A stretch of 64,000 nt of DNA. Source: Calliopsis andreniformis (Eukaryota > Arthropoda > Insecta > Hymenoptera > Andrenidae). The stretch is taken from contig NC_135071.1 of the NCBI RefSeq assembly GCF_051401765.1, positions 4,938,961 to 5,002,960 of the forward strand, read 5' to 3'. Below, in pieces: positions 47,891 to 58,800 of the stretch; positions within the stretch are counted from its first letter, which is position 1; the number at the start of each line of letters is the position of its first letter. The position numbers and the translations under genes are program-made. The notes beneath the pieces are model-generated. The model did no database searches, had not been told where the DNA came from, and saw only the letters and a program-made list of their open reading frames with translations.

Positions 47891-50085
47891 CATGTGAAGT
47901 TAGCTCACACTAGTAACCAAATCCAATAAAACATAGGTCAAAGATTGCTGTTTAATTGCCCATAATTGCTCATCAATTACTTTTAATTGCTCACCTTTCG
48001 TTTTCGAAATATTTCCAAAAAACTTTTTTGGGCATCTAGGGACTTCTATGGGTTGGCAACGACATACAATATCCTGAAACTTCTAAAATAATGTACAGAA
48101 CGAGCCACGCAAGCTACCAAAAAATTGCTCTTTGCTCAGAATTAATTGCTTAACCTTTAATAAGCAACAATTAGGCCAATAAACAACAAATTTTATAAAT
48201 AAAAATATGAACCTGTAATCTAATACTTCTAAGTGCGCATGTGCATATCTTCAGTAACATTAATACAGATCGTACGTCCGCATCCACATGAAAACTCAAA
48301 AACTTGCTCCACTACATTGCGCAGTGACTTAAACAATTGCTCTTTATTTGCTCGTTTCTGCCCTGCAATTACTTTTAATTGCTCATTCGTAATTTTCCAG
48401 AAATCTGCAAAGAAAGCATCGTGCTCTTCGCACCAGAATTCAATTGATCATAACCCCGTGATGGTTTTTTGGACATCCCTCGCAAAAATTTAGCTAAATA
48501 ATTAAAATTGATTACAAGACGGGAAGGGTGAAATAAAGAACAATTGTTTAAGTCGTCATTTATAACCTAGTAGATTGACACGTGTGACCAACTTCGCGTC
48601 GGTACGAATAGCACGATGCTTTTTTTACAGATTTTTCGAAAACTAGAGGTGAGCAATTAAAACTAATTAGAGAGCAATAATGGGCGAGAAAAGAGCAATT
48701 TTTTAAGCAATTTTGCAATCAGATAGAGCAATTTTTCGAATCGAAGAAAAATATTAGACTGGTGAATGTTACCAACTTAATGCAATTGAAACGGCATCAC
48801 AGTTTTTCGGAAATTTCTCGAAAAATAAGAGGGAGCAATTAAAATTAATTAGAGAGCAATAATGGGCAAGAAAAGAGCAATTTTTTAAGCCATTTTGCTG
48901 TAAGATAGGGCAATTTTTTGGAAACTTGTATGTTGCGTGGCCTTCAGGGATTTTTATTTGGACCCGGGAAGGATTCGTGCCCGTGGAGCGCTAAAGCACT
49001 CTGCTCGTAAAGAAATGAAACAAATTTAAACTCAAACTAAACTGTTGTATTTGAACCAAGGGAAAACACGTCTTATCAGTTCACAGGACTGGGACGAAGA
49101 GAGCGTACCAAAATGGTTTCTCGCTAAATTTTTATACATGTTTGTTAATTTTTGGTATCTTAGTAACAAGGAACCAATTATATAATTATATTATAATTAA
49201 TAAACTCCAATTCGTTAAAACTATCGTCAGCATTTATCGATTTCTAGCTTTCGAGTCTTTTACATCTTGGCGCTGGAGATAATTCCTTAGAGAAGGGGAA
49301 AAAGGTGAGATTTGAATGTTTAAATAAGTGTTTCTAAGGAGATATTGATTTATTCTTTACTCTGAAATATTCTGTAGAGTAATGTTTATAACTGGTTTCA
49401 AGCATATAAACTTATTCCAACTTCACTTTTGACGCCTCCTCTATTACATTCAATTTGAACTTCGCGCCTTGAAGTTAGTGTCACACGTTGTCACACACAT
49501 GTATAATTGTAAACTTATATGTACTGCCAACTAAACGCAGTTGTAATTGCAAGATCATTTTTCCGAAAGTTTTAGAAGATTACGAGTGAGCAAGTAAAAG
49601 TAATTGCAGGGCAGCAACGAGCAAATAAAGAGCAATTGTTTAAGTCACTGCGCAATGCAGTGGAGTAAGTTTTAGAGTTGTCATGTGGATACGGACGTAC
49701 GATCTGTACTAATGTTACTGAAAATATGCGCATGCGCACTTAGATAGTTACTAGATTACAGTTTCATACTTTTATTTATAAAATTTGTTGTTTATTGGCC
49801 TAATTATTGCTTATTAAAGGTTGAGCAATTAATTCTGAGCAAGGAGGAATTTTTTGGTAGCTTGTGTAGTTCGTTTTGTACATTATTTTAGAAGTTTTGT
49901 AATATTGAGAGACCGCTGCCAACCTATGAAAGTACCTAGATACCCAAAAAAGTTTTTTGGAGATACCTCGAAAACTAAAAATGAACAATTAAGAGTAATT
50001 GATGAGCAATTATGGGTAATTAAAGAGCAATTTTTTGACCTATGTTTTATTAAAATTGGTTACTAGTGCGAGCTAACTTTACATG
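47891..50085. mobile_element. foldback element rich in GAGCAATT motifs
   Basis: Inverted tips CATGTGAAGTTAGCTCACAC at 47891 and the reverse of CATGTAAAGTTAGCTCGCAC ending at 50085; arms reach several hundred bases on each side (for example GTGCGCATGTGCATATC with ATATGCGCATGCGCAC). Inside are repeated blocks of GAGCAATTAAAA, GAGCAATAATGGGC and AAAAGAGCAATTTTTTAAGC. A solo LTR interrupts it at 48931-49499. A truncated relative is at 20439-21640. No protein is encoded. Confidence 0.8.
48931..49499. mobile_element. solo LTR, 4-bp target duplication TGTA
   Basis: 569 bases from TGTTGCGTGGCC to GTCACACACA, flanked by TGTA at 48927-48930 and 49500-49503. The related element at 21355-21375 runs on without the insert (GGAAACTTGTATAATTGTAA) and so acts as an empty site. 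The 4-bp duplication suggests a Ty3/Gypsy-type LTR, different in sequence from the other two LTRs in the window. Confidence 0.78.
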
Positions 50086-50992
50086 AGTTTTCCAAATTCA
50101 GTAATCTAATGGTGTTATGTTCATTTACAACAGCACAAAAGATTTTTTGAACAGAACAGTCTTTTACAGAACTATGTTATTCTACAAATAATACATTTTT
50201 TAATGGTAATGATAATTTATGAGAAACTGCCTTCTCCAATATCTTTGATGCATGGTTTTTTTACTTATCAATGTATAAATAGAGACCAAATGTTTGTCTT
50301 TACTCTTCAGCACAGGAGTAACAAGATCCAACTTCCATGCCTCAGGGAAGATATCTGACGTGAAGGATTTGTTATAAATAAGTCAAAGTATAGGAGAGAC
50401 AATAAAACAGGTTTCTTGATGTAACAATCCAATCTACACAGTAACAGATTGGATAACCTATCCTTCTGTCTTTCGTAGTTTGATAATATGGTGTTTCATC
50501 GTCTCATTCGTATGTTAGTGAGGCATTAAATTATTATTGTATTACATTGCCACATCCAAACGATTAATTACCACGCATGTTACCACTTGTGCACTGGTTA
50601 ATCAATTGCTACATTCATATTCTTTGAATAACATGGAGCGAAAACTTCAAATTAAACCAAATAAATAATTTACAGACATTTTACAACTAAAAAGTTTGTA
50701 CGCTGACGATGCTAATAATTATTACATTATTAGATTACAAAATTGACAGTTCCATAATAGGCTATAACCAGTGCTTAAGAGGTATCTAGAACGGGGACAA
50801 GACCTCTGTATTTCCATTTGTGACCGATGGGGGCGCTGGTTTCGAGGGTTTCCAGATAAAATGATCATCCTGTAATATATCGATACCGGCATAACGGCAC
50901 AAGCATCAAGTAACAGTCAAAGTGAAAGTATTGAAAGTGTTTAAAAGTTATGATACTGAATGGTTTAATATTACTGTAATATTGAACGCAAT
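50086..50992. other. SNRPD1 upstream region
   Basis: Contains the LINE relic at 50267-50406 and otherwise no gene. The 5' leader of SNRPD1 must lie just before 50993; no TATA box was seen. Confidence 0.5.
50267..50406 (-). pseudogene. LINE reverse transcriptase relic
   Basis: The minus strand reads NKSFTSDIFPEAWKLDLVTP followed by VLKSKDK, the region before the first palm motif in jockey/RTE-like non-LTR retrotransposons. One in-frame stop precedes it. Too short to classify further. Confidence 0.65.
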
Positions 50993-53900
50993 ATGAAATT
51001 AGTAAGGTTTGTAACATATTCATTCGTAATACTTAAAATGTTTTAATAAATTCCTATCATATTAGTGATATCAAGTATTGTATTCACAGTTAGGCCACAT
51101 AACCTAGCATTTGAAGTTTCGTCAAATCTATTAGTTTAAAAAAGTGTAAATTTTAATATAATTATGTAATAATTTTAGGTTTTTGATGAAACTCAGTCAT
51201 GAGACTGTGACAATAGAGCTAAAAAATGGTACTCAAGTGCACGGTACTATTACCGGTAAGTCAATATAACCTATCTTTTATTAGATCCTTTCAAAAGTTT
51301 TCATTATCTTTAAATTTCTTTTATTTAAATTGTACCTAAATTGATGTTATTAAAAGGGACTATTTTTGTGTTTATATGGGGCATTTTTGAAGCATAGGTT
51401 TTAGACACAAAGCAATGAAAAAAGTTCATGCATATGTATACATGAAAATGTTTAATTTTTTAGTTATATATTGTTTTGTATTGTGTAAGTTGCTGGCCCA
51501 ATACTTGCCTATACTCTTTAAGCCCCTATCAAGTCCAGAGGATTTCAATCTTTGAAATGAATGGATCATTGTTATGGATTTTAAAGAAAATGTCATATTA
51601 TTCACAATACAAAATAATGTATAAATAAAAATCCAAATGTTTCCAAACACATTTACTTGTGAACTTTTTTCACTCTTTGTGTCCTAAACCTACCCTTTAA
51701 AAATGTTTCACATATTTGGAAATATCTTGTATATAATGTACCTATCACTGTAAAATTTTATTATTAATATAGACAATTCATTATTTATTATTAACATAAC
51801 CCATTCATGTGTTCTAATGTTATAACACAGCACTTTTTTTTCTTTTTATTCTTTTTTAGGCAGAACCTTAGAAGTATCAAGAATTTACGTATAATGTTTT
51901 TAATATCAACCATTAAATTTTGACTAAAGTATACCTATGATTTTCACTAATCATCAATTTCTTATCGTATACCAAATTTTTATATTTACTATAGGATTTC
52001 TATACTCAGGTTTAAAAAATGAAATTGTGGAAGGAGATAGTATGATTATTTGTTTAACTTGGATAAAAATTTAGAGGTTGGTATTCAAAATATTAAACAT
52101 TCCTAGTTTTTTTGAAATTCTGTCTTGGGAAAAATACTAACAATAGAAAGAACATATACTAACATAAACATGTACTAAAATATACATGTACTAAAATATA
52201 CATATACTAACAAATAGAAGAACAATAGAAAAACTAAAAATATTGTAACATTAGTACACATGAGGCTTTTACTTTCCAAATGTAAATTAATCGTTGTTGT
52301 ATAATTATGACATTCATAAGTATTATAAATGCAATTATAAATTTGAAGAAAATTAATATAAATAATAAAGTACAACAAAAATAATATAAGAAGAACAATT
52401 GGTAAAATGAATTGTATTATAAACTCAGTTCAGTTAAAGAAGAAGATAGTAAAAGTAAAAAATCAGCACAGTGAAATTGAAGATATGTTGAAAATTACGA
52501 TCATGGATTTCATAGCCAAAAAGCATATTGGCATATTCAGCTCAATTAGTTTTACAAACTAACAAGGGCTCACTAAAAAATAAAAATTACACTTGAGAAA
52601 TACTTCTTATTAGTGGTTTAGAATGTTTAGAACAGGCACTTAATCTAATAGATAATGTCCTGTTCAAACTATAAAAGCTCAAAAACTCAAAATGAAAGTA
52701 TTGCATATATTTGATTTGATTGTTTTTAATTTGCAATTGCAATAATCAAGTGGAACATTAAACAATGGAAGTTTTTATATAGACTTAATATATTTCATGC
52801 ACTCATTAATTTAAATGTTTAATGACATATAATGCATTACATTTGCTTTCAGGAGTGGATGTGGCAATGAATACACATCTAAAAACTGTAAAAATGACTA
52901 TAAAGAATAGAGATCCTGTACAATTAGATACTTTAAGTTTACGAGGCAATAATATAAGGTATTATATATTACCAGATTCATTACCACTTGAAACGTTACT
53001 TATAGATGATACACCAAAAGCAAAGGCTAAGAAGAAGGAGGCTGCACGAGGTTTGTAAACTCAAATTTATAATTATAAATTCAAAATAGCTGAAGTTCAT
53101 CTATAAATATTTCTTATGTTAATATCTCATACCCATAAAAATTATTATATTATTTTATTTTATAGTATTTATTAGTTTTACAATCATAAACATTAAATTT
53201 CTGATCAGAGATTTGAGGCTTTTACGGCATCATACAGTTCTGACTGTTGAAGGTTTCAGGTGTAAACCGTGTCAAGCCTGAGGCTTGACTTTAATATTAA
53301 AGTATTAAAATGTCTACTTTTCAACTGATTGTCAATTGTTGTTTGTGTTGTATTTGCAACTTTTAATTATGAATGTTTCAAGTTTTCTTTTTATTTAACC
53401 ATAAAATATTTGATATAAGAACCAGTCTTGTTTAGCTAAATGCCTCTTAAAACAAATATTTTAAAGTACAGTAGAAATTCAGTTAACTAAATTACCTTTA
53501 ATTGTTTGCATTCTCTATTATTTAAAGTTTCAATTATTCAGTTTATTAATGGTAAGAGTACAAAGATGCAAAACTAAGAATAGGACTTGAATCATAATTT
53601 AATGAGTGTAACAAAATTTTGATTAGGTATTAATCAAAGTACTATATTTTGAGGTAGACATTAGACTATCACTTAAATTAAATATTCTCCTATGCGTGAC
53701 TAACAACTCTTGAATATTTGACAATGTTTCCCAACTCGATTAATTTATTTGAGATAGACACTTTATAAAAACATATGAACATTGAAGATCATTCCATAAT
53801 AGTAAGAAAAAGTCACATTATGAAAGCGAGAAGGTGCACCTTGGATTACTGATACCTGATCGCTTATTGCTAAATATAATTTTGTATCGTCCAGAAACAA

Positions 53901-54411
53901 TAACATAGACAAAGAAATCTTAGAATACAGTTTATTAAAAATAGAATATAGTATCCTATACAAATTATAGGATGCAGTATTAATGTCTTGTAATTATCTG
54001 TATAAATTAGTTTCTATAAAATAATATTGTATAAAATTGAATCACATATTTATTTACATGAGTATAACTAGAACTTGCATATCTAATATCATACTCCAAA
54101 GTCAATTATTAGACATTTGTAACAAAAACAACTAATAATAAATAAAACGTTGTAAATCTTTTAAGATTTGTTATTAGGACTCATAAAGTTTAAGACTGTG
54201 CAACTTATTGTTTAATTAGAAATATAACATTTTTAATTTTCATACAACTGTTTTACAAATTTAATGTAGTAATAGCTTGATTTTTGCAATTTTTAAATAA
54301 ATTAAATTTGTTTGAACCTAATTTTTAGGAGCAGCTCGTGGTCGAGGACGAGGTGGACGTGGTACTAGAGGTGGTCGTGGTGGGCGAGGTAGGGGAAGGG
54401 GTAGACGATAG
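50993..54411 (+). CDS. SNRPD1: SNRPD1, Sm protein D1, complete, four exons
   Basis: Core Sm protein D1 of the spliceosomal snRNPs; it joins the seven-membered Sm ring on U1, U2, U4 and U5 snRNA (family knowledge). Exons 50993-51006, 51179-51255, 52853-53050 and 54329-54411 give 123 residues, against 119 in human. The protein starts MKLVR and continues [20 protein letters not shown] (Sm1), then [20 protein letters not shown] and [20 protein letters not shown] (Sm2). The tail is a run of Arg-Gly repeats, the site of symmetric dimethylarginine needed for SMN binding. The first exon has only 14 coding bases. Intron 2 (51256-52852) holds a degraded MITE; intron 3 (53051-54328) a LINE relic. Poly(A) signal AATAAA at 54516-54521. 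Confidence 0.97.
51356..51715. mobile_element. degraded MITE in SNRPD1 intron 2
   Basis: Imperfect inverted repeat: GGTTTTAGACACAAAG at about 51396 pairs with CTTTGTGTCCTAAACC at about 51676, and AATGAAAAAAGTTCA with TGAACTTTTTTCA. The same subterminal words occur in the element at 57115-57497, so both belong to one family. Confidence 0.6.
53763..53963 (-). pseudogene. LINE reverse transcriptase relic, DD box
   Basis: The minus strand reads [17 protein letters not shown], the F/Y-x-D-D-T-K-x-Y catalytic box of jockey-like non-LTR reverse transcriptases (first residue of the box Leu). It lies in SNRPD1 intron 3 and may come from the same family as 50267-50406. Confidence 0.65.
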
Positions 54412-54515
54412 TCACGCATTGTGTTTAAATTAATACAATATAATTAAGTACATGCACACTAAAAAAACCACTTTATATGCGTATCATGTATTGCCACATA
54501 ACATTGACATAATTC

Positions 54516-54521
54516 AATAAA
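54516..54521 (+). terminator. SNRPD1 poly(A) signal
   Basis: AATAAA 105 bases past the SNRPD1 stop codon. Confidence 0.65.
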
Positions 54522-55771
54522 TTGTATTACTTTTCTGACTTGTGTAAGTAACATACATATCCTCCTGCAAAAGACAACTGAAAAGTACTAATTTACTCTG
54601 CAAGATATTTCAGGTATTAGTTGGATGTTGTGTGTACTCAGCTTTCATGTTATTTTTTTTCTTGAAGAGACATATTTTTTCCTTTACTAGATTTATCAGA
54701 TTCAGTGAATGATTTCAAAAGTACAATTTGTTTTCCACGTGTAATATTTAAATACTTGAGACATAAAAGTTATTATAATTTCAGGTCTATTCTGTAACTT
54801 CGACTGTGATCTCAGGTTTATCCCATACTTCCTTTATGATGATACTTTATTTTTAATAATTTACACAATTTAAAAATGATCTCATTTATGTGAAATTCAA
54901 TATCATTTTAATTGAGAGAACATCAAAAGTTCATTATTATCATTCAAACAACAATTGAATATAAAATTAATGAACAGAATTTCACACATCCCTTGATAAT
55001 AATCTAAAATCAACCTTATAGTTTTAAAATAACAAATGTAATATAACCTTGTATTAATCCTTAATTTAAGATATTACCATGTTTCACGTTATAAGGTATT
55101 AACATAATTCAGTTGTTTATAATAATATAAAAGTATAAAATTAATAATTCAAAAATATGGTTTATGATAAACAATACAATGTAATAGTGCTGGAATAAAA
55201 TAATAATAAGAAACAAATAAAAACAAAACATCACTTAATCAAACAATGTGAGAGCATATGTAGATAGAGAAAATGATAGAATAAATATCAGAGAACTATT
55301 ATGAGACAATGGAGAAAGAATACTCAGAAAAGCAAGCAAGGATACAAAATCGATTACACACAGTATATATATATGAAATGATCAAGTGATCAAATGTAAT
55401 ATGAAACAAATGTATTGTTTCATATTTCACGTTACTACATATAAGAAACATAATGCTGAAAAGCAAAGAAATAAATGCTTACTACTATAAAAATATGACA
55501 CATGTATAACATAAACTCTATTAACAGTTTTCATTAAATACTATTTATTTTTGCATTTTTTAATTCAAACTTACCCAAATCAAGAAAAAATCAAAAAAAA
55601 AAATTTGGATCATATTTTTAGATATTAATAAATTGAAAATTTTTAAATAATATCAAGTGTATTAAACTTAGGAAATTAGAAATACATTTTAATTGACAAG
55701 AAAATATAGAAAAGTTCTACATTACATAGTTATTCTTACATTTAAAATCAATATCAAATAATGAATTAAAG
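54522..55771. other. intergenic stretch, nothing recognised
   Basis: AT-rich sequence between SNRPD1 and TMEM67 with no open frame of note and no transposon ends. Confidence 0.55.
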
Positions 55772-55785
55772 GTTACTATGGTAAC
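55772..55785 (+). promoter_or_regulatory. RFX X-box of TMEM67
   Basis: GTTACTATGGTAAC, a perfect fit to the X-box RYYNYY(N1-3)RRNRAC with a 2-base spacer and full dyad symmetry. It ends 32 bases before the TMEM67 start codon. RFX factors drive ciliary genes in insects and nematodes through such sites close to the start. Confidence 0.75.
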
Positions 55786-55817
55786 AGAAGTATAAACAAA
55801 TAAGTGTTTTCACTAAG

Positions 55818-58800
55818 ATGCATTGTTTTATAAAACAATATGAATTTTTCTATTTTTTAAATTTTTGTTTCAATTATTTTCAAATAATTGTTACATCTAA
55901 AGAGATTATTGAATTTTCCGAGCCTTCAAACTGTAAAAATAACGAATATTTTGATGGTACATTATTTACTTGTATTCAGTGTGATGCCAACAAAAATTTG
56001 AGACCATCGTTTGATCGTGAGTATAAAATAATTTTGTTTAACAGTTAATTAATTGTATACATAAATATGTACAGTTGTATATGTATGTTCTTTTACAGGA
56101 CTGACATGCATATGCAATAATGTTAGCAAACAAAATGATACAAAAGGTGGTAATAGTCTATGTATTTCTTGTGATTTTAACACAACTGTAACTATAGATG
56201 GGAAAGATTGTATTTCATGTAACAATGGAGTATGTAAATGTAATATTAATGAAATACAAAGTAATTACAATGATAAAATAATATATTATAAAGTAAACCT
56301 GTTTACAGTGTTGGATGAAAGTACTAATAGTATACTGTTTTAGAAATAAATATCTATTTATTATGAAACATATTAAATTGTACACTTAATTGCAAAGTAA
56401 GTTTTTGGTTTATATTTCTCATATCTATGTAACATGAAAGAAAAATAAGAAAGGAATGATGTAAAATAATGATAAAGCTATAATAATAGTAGTAAACAGT
56501 TATCTTTTTATTTTGGAGATTTAAAAAAGGGTGTAGATACATAAATTTAATATTATATTTTGATAATGAATAATATAAAACAATACAAAAATGTTTTATA
56601 AATCTAAATAACAGATATATTTTCTATACAGACAAAATGGATGTATTTAAATAATAGTATTTAATTAGATAGTATTAGTTTTAGCATTCCTGCTCTATTT
56701 AGTTTTGAATTAACTTCTTTTTTAGTAAATGTAAATTCAATTAATCTTTCTTTTCCTAAGGGACTTTTGTATATAAATTTTGCTTAGTGTAGTCCAATTT
56801 ACAACAAACAATTCATTTGCATAGTATAAAAGAATCAACAATATTTTCACTGTTATTGTAAACACTAAAGTCTACTAAAGTTTTTATCTTATTCATTTCA
56901 ATGTAATGTGTATCTGCTTTAGTGTTTAGCAATATAATATAATGATTTCCTCCATTAATTTTACAATTTAATTTCGGAATTTATTAATGTTCTTTATGTC
57001 TATTATTATTTTTTTGTTATTTTTGTAGATATTCTAACAGTAACAAGACATTTTGTTTATTTCTATGTATCAATATACTTAAAATAAACATATTTTCAGT
57101 TACATATTACTTCACAGGGTGTATCAGAGAATATGAGACATTTTTGCAGGGTGGGTTCCACATAAGAAGACAATGAAAAAAGTTCAAATGTAACCAGGTC
57201 TCTAAATGCATAGTGTTTTAGTTACACACTACTTTATATTCTATAAGACATTGGCCCATTACTTGTCTAGACAGTGTGCATCTCCTTTAAGGTCCTACTA
57301 GAGCCATAAATATTTAGGCTCTTTAAATGAGTGGTGCACAGTCATGGATCTTAAAGAGCCTCACACTGTACCCAATATAAAATAAAGTATAACTAGAAAA
57401 TTAAGAGTTTCCAGACAGATGTACATATGAACTTTTTTCATTACCTTCATGTCTAGAATCTATCCTCCACAAATTTCCCACATTTTTTGATACCCTGTAA
57501 GTACACAAAGTAAATTTGACGAGGGTAATTCTACATGTAAAAATAAGTTGGAAAAGAAAATAACTTTTTGTCATTTGAGGACTTGTTTTTAAAAAAATCT
57601 ATTTTCTTAAGAGTTTGATAACTTTATCAAATATGCCAGCAGTTGAGTGTCTCTTCAGTTAATTAGCTATAAATGTTTTCTTTAACTTTTAACTATCATG
57701 CAACTGAATGCAATATTAGCAGCTGAGTAGTATGGGCAAAAATTATTGTCATCTAAACAAAAAAGTGATACAAAAGTGGAACAAAGATTACTCTTAAGTT
57801 CAGTTCCTTCCATAGTTACCATAAATGTGGAGGTGTTTTTTTTTAAGTTCTACTGTTGCTAACAATTCTACACTAAGTACACATAAACTTAGTGTTCTAA
57901 TCTTCCAACACAATGAGCACTATCTCAATTCTAGCGAAATGTTAAAAAATGGTTAAACAAATAACATCAATGTTTGATAGGTTGAAGTGGAACAATAAAT
58001 TAGCCAAGAAGATTATCAAACCTTAATTCATTGAACTTCTTTTTGTGGGACTGTGCAAAGAAATGAAAGTACTTTAGAGAGTAACTAAAAGAACAAATAA
58101 TATAAGCTTTTGCTCAATAAAGTGTCAAAATAATGTATCACCAATTCGTGACTCTTTGATTCAAAGAGCAAGGATTTATATTTAACATGAGCATCACTTT
58201 GAACTGTTTGTTCTGTAATATAATAATAATGTTAAAAAATGTGTGATCAATACATTAACATTTCTTATTTATTAGTATACATGTAAGACTAGAGATAGTC
58301 AAGTACAGGCGTATTTAATTAAATATTCAAAATCAACTTTTTGAAAATGAGAGCTCAAAATGGAAAAATGTTATTTTTATTTTGACTTAATTTTATATAT
58401 AAAATCGCTCTCTATTCGCTTATACTACTTGTTTGGTCTCACTCTATTATTATTTCTTTTTATGATGATACTTTTATCCAAGACTGTATTTTATAAATAT
58501 TTAAAATAAAGTGTTAATTATAGTTAATAAATCCTATGAATACTAAGGAGGATGTTCTCCTCCTTAGAGGAGTCCATAGTTTAAAGTATATTTTTTCTGT
58601 TAAAAATTCTGTAAAAAATACTTCAAATTTGATATTCAAAAGTTCCAGTTGAAGCAATTTTTCATAATATATATAAATAAATACATAAGAAGTGTGGGCT
58701 TGAAGAACCTCCTCCTAGATTTCCTAGGGTTAAATTATTTTTTAAATAATAATTTCTTACAGTATTATAATTTTACAGTAGACAGGAACTGGAATGGTAC

